Shown here piece by piece: positions 32,239 to 32,316 of a stretch of DNA of 32,316 nucleotides. The notes beneath the pieces are model-generated. The model saw nothing but the letters and a program-made list of their open reading frames with translations, was not told the origin of the DNA and did not search any database. The position numbers and the translations under genes are program-made. Origin of the DNA: JACPFJ01 sp036504875. GTDB taxonomy: Bacteria > Desulfobacterota > Desulfuromonadia > Geobacterales > Pseudopelobacteraceae. Numbering within the stretch: the first letter of the stretch is position 1; each line of letters starts with the position of its first letter. The DNA lies in contig DASXUK010000018.1 of NCBI GenBank assembly GCA_036504875.1, positions 1-32,316 of the forward strand, read 5' to 3'.

Positions 32239-32316
32239 ACCCTTATCCTCTTTCTCTAACGCAATGCATGATTGCATTCTAGGCGGTAATTGTTCGACAT
32301 TCAAGTCTTTGTCATG

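Noticed and set aside
32259..32278. Inverted repeat AATGCA-N4-TGCATT upstream of the L,D-transpeptidase, sharing ACGCAATGCAT with the 644-675 region
   Set aside because: An 11-base match between two places is expected by chance in a window of this size, and the palindrome is short; no regulator can be tied to it.

Overview
The window looks like a chromosomal segment of a deltaproteobacterium of the Geobacter/Pelobacter type (Desulfuromonadia). This is inferred from gene content: poly-glycine lipoproteins, a large NAD-type glutamate dehydrogenase, a stand-alone B12-binding mutase subunit with a cobalamin adenosyltransferase, LPS heptose genes next to mreB, and a solute-binding/PAS sensor kinase. 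No species assignment was possible. I saw no tRNA, rRNA or CRISPR array.

Region 1 (1-7,700) is accessory in character. It opens with the 3' end of a group II intron (maturase C-terminus, domain V, domain VI), followed by a small XRE-type regulator on the minus strand. Then comes a plus-strand run of envelope genes: a poly-Gly lipoprotein with Ig-like repeats, two small lipoproteins (one PEGA plus SH3b), a second poly-Gly lipoprotein with duplicated carboxypeptidase-regulatory-like repeats, a DUF2085 membrane protein and a Lys/Ala/Pro-tailed lipoprotein. It ends with a small antitoxin-like gene broken by a frameshift. Several of these genes are more AT-rich than the rest of the window.

Region 2 (7,738-13,924) is a minus-strand block read right to left: mreB, a family 2 glycosyltransferase, gmhA, an unassigned conserved enzyme, hldE and a double receiver-like protein. 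gmhA and hldE supply ADP-heptose for the LPS inner core. The phosphatase gmhB is not in the window.

Region 3 (14,179-22,491) has a minus-strand sensor histidine kinase, then a plus-strand run ileS, lspA, a TPR protein, an RNase Z-like metallo-hydrolase and an FRG-domain protein. LspA would process the many lipoproteins of region 1.

Region 4 (22,506-32,316) holds msrA, a methylmalonyl-CoA mutase B12-binding subunit and a cobO-type adenosyltransferase on the minus strand. These are followed on the plus strand by a glutamate dehydrogenase, a YtxH-like protein, a LarA-type racemase and hemB, and on the minus strand by a small exported protein and an L,D-transpeptidase. A dispersed hairpin-forming intergenic repeat occurs in several gaps here, and two full copies in the same orientation bracket larA. 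The most notable leads are this repeat family, the unassigned enzyme inside the heptose operon, the FRG/RNase Z-like tail of the ileS-lspA run, and the frameshifted antitoxin-like gene.
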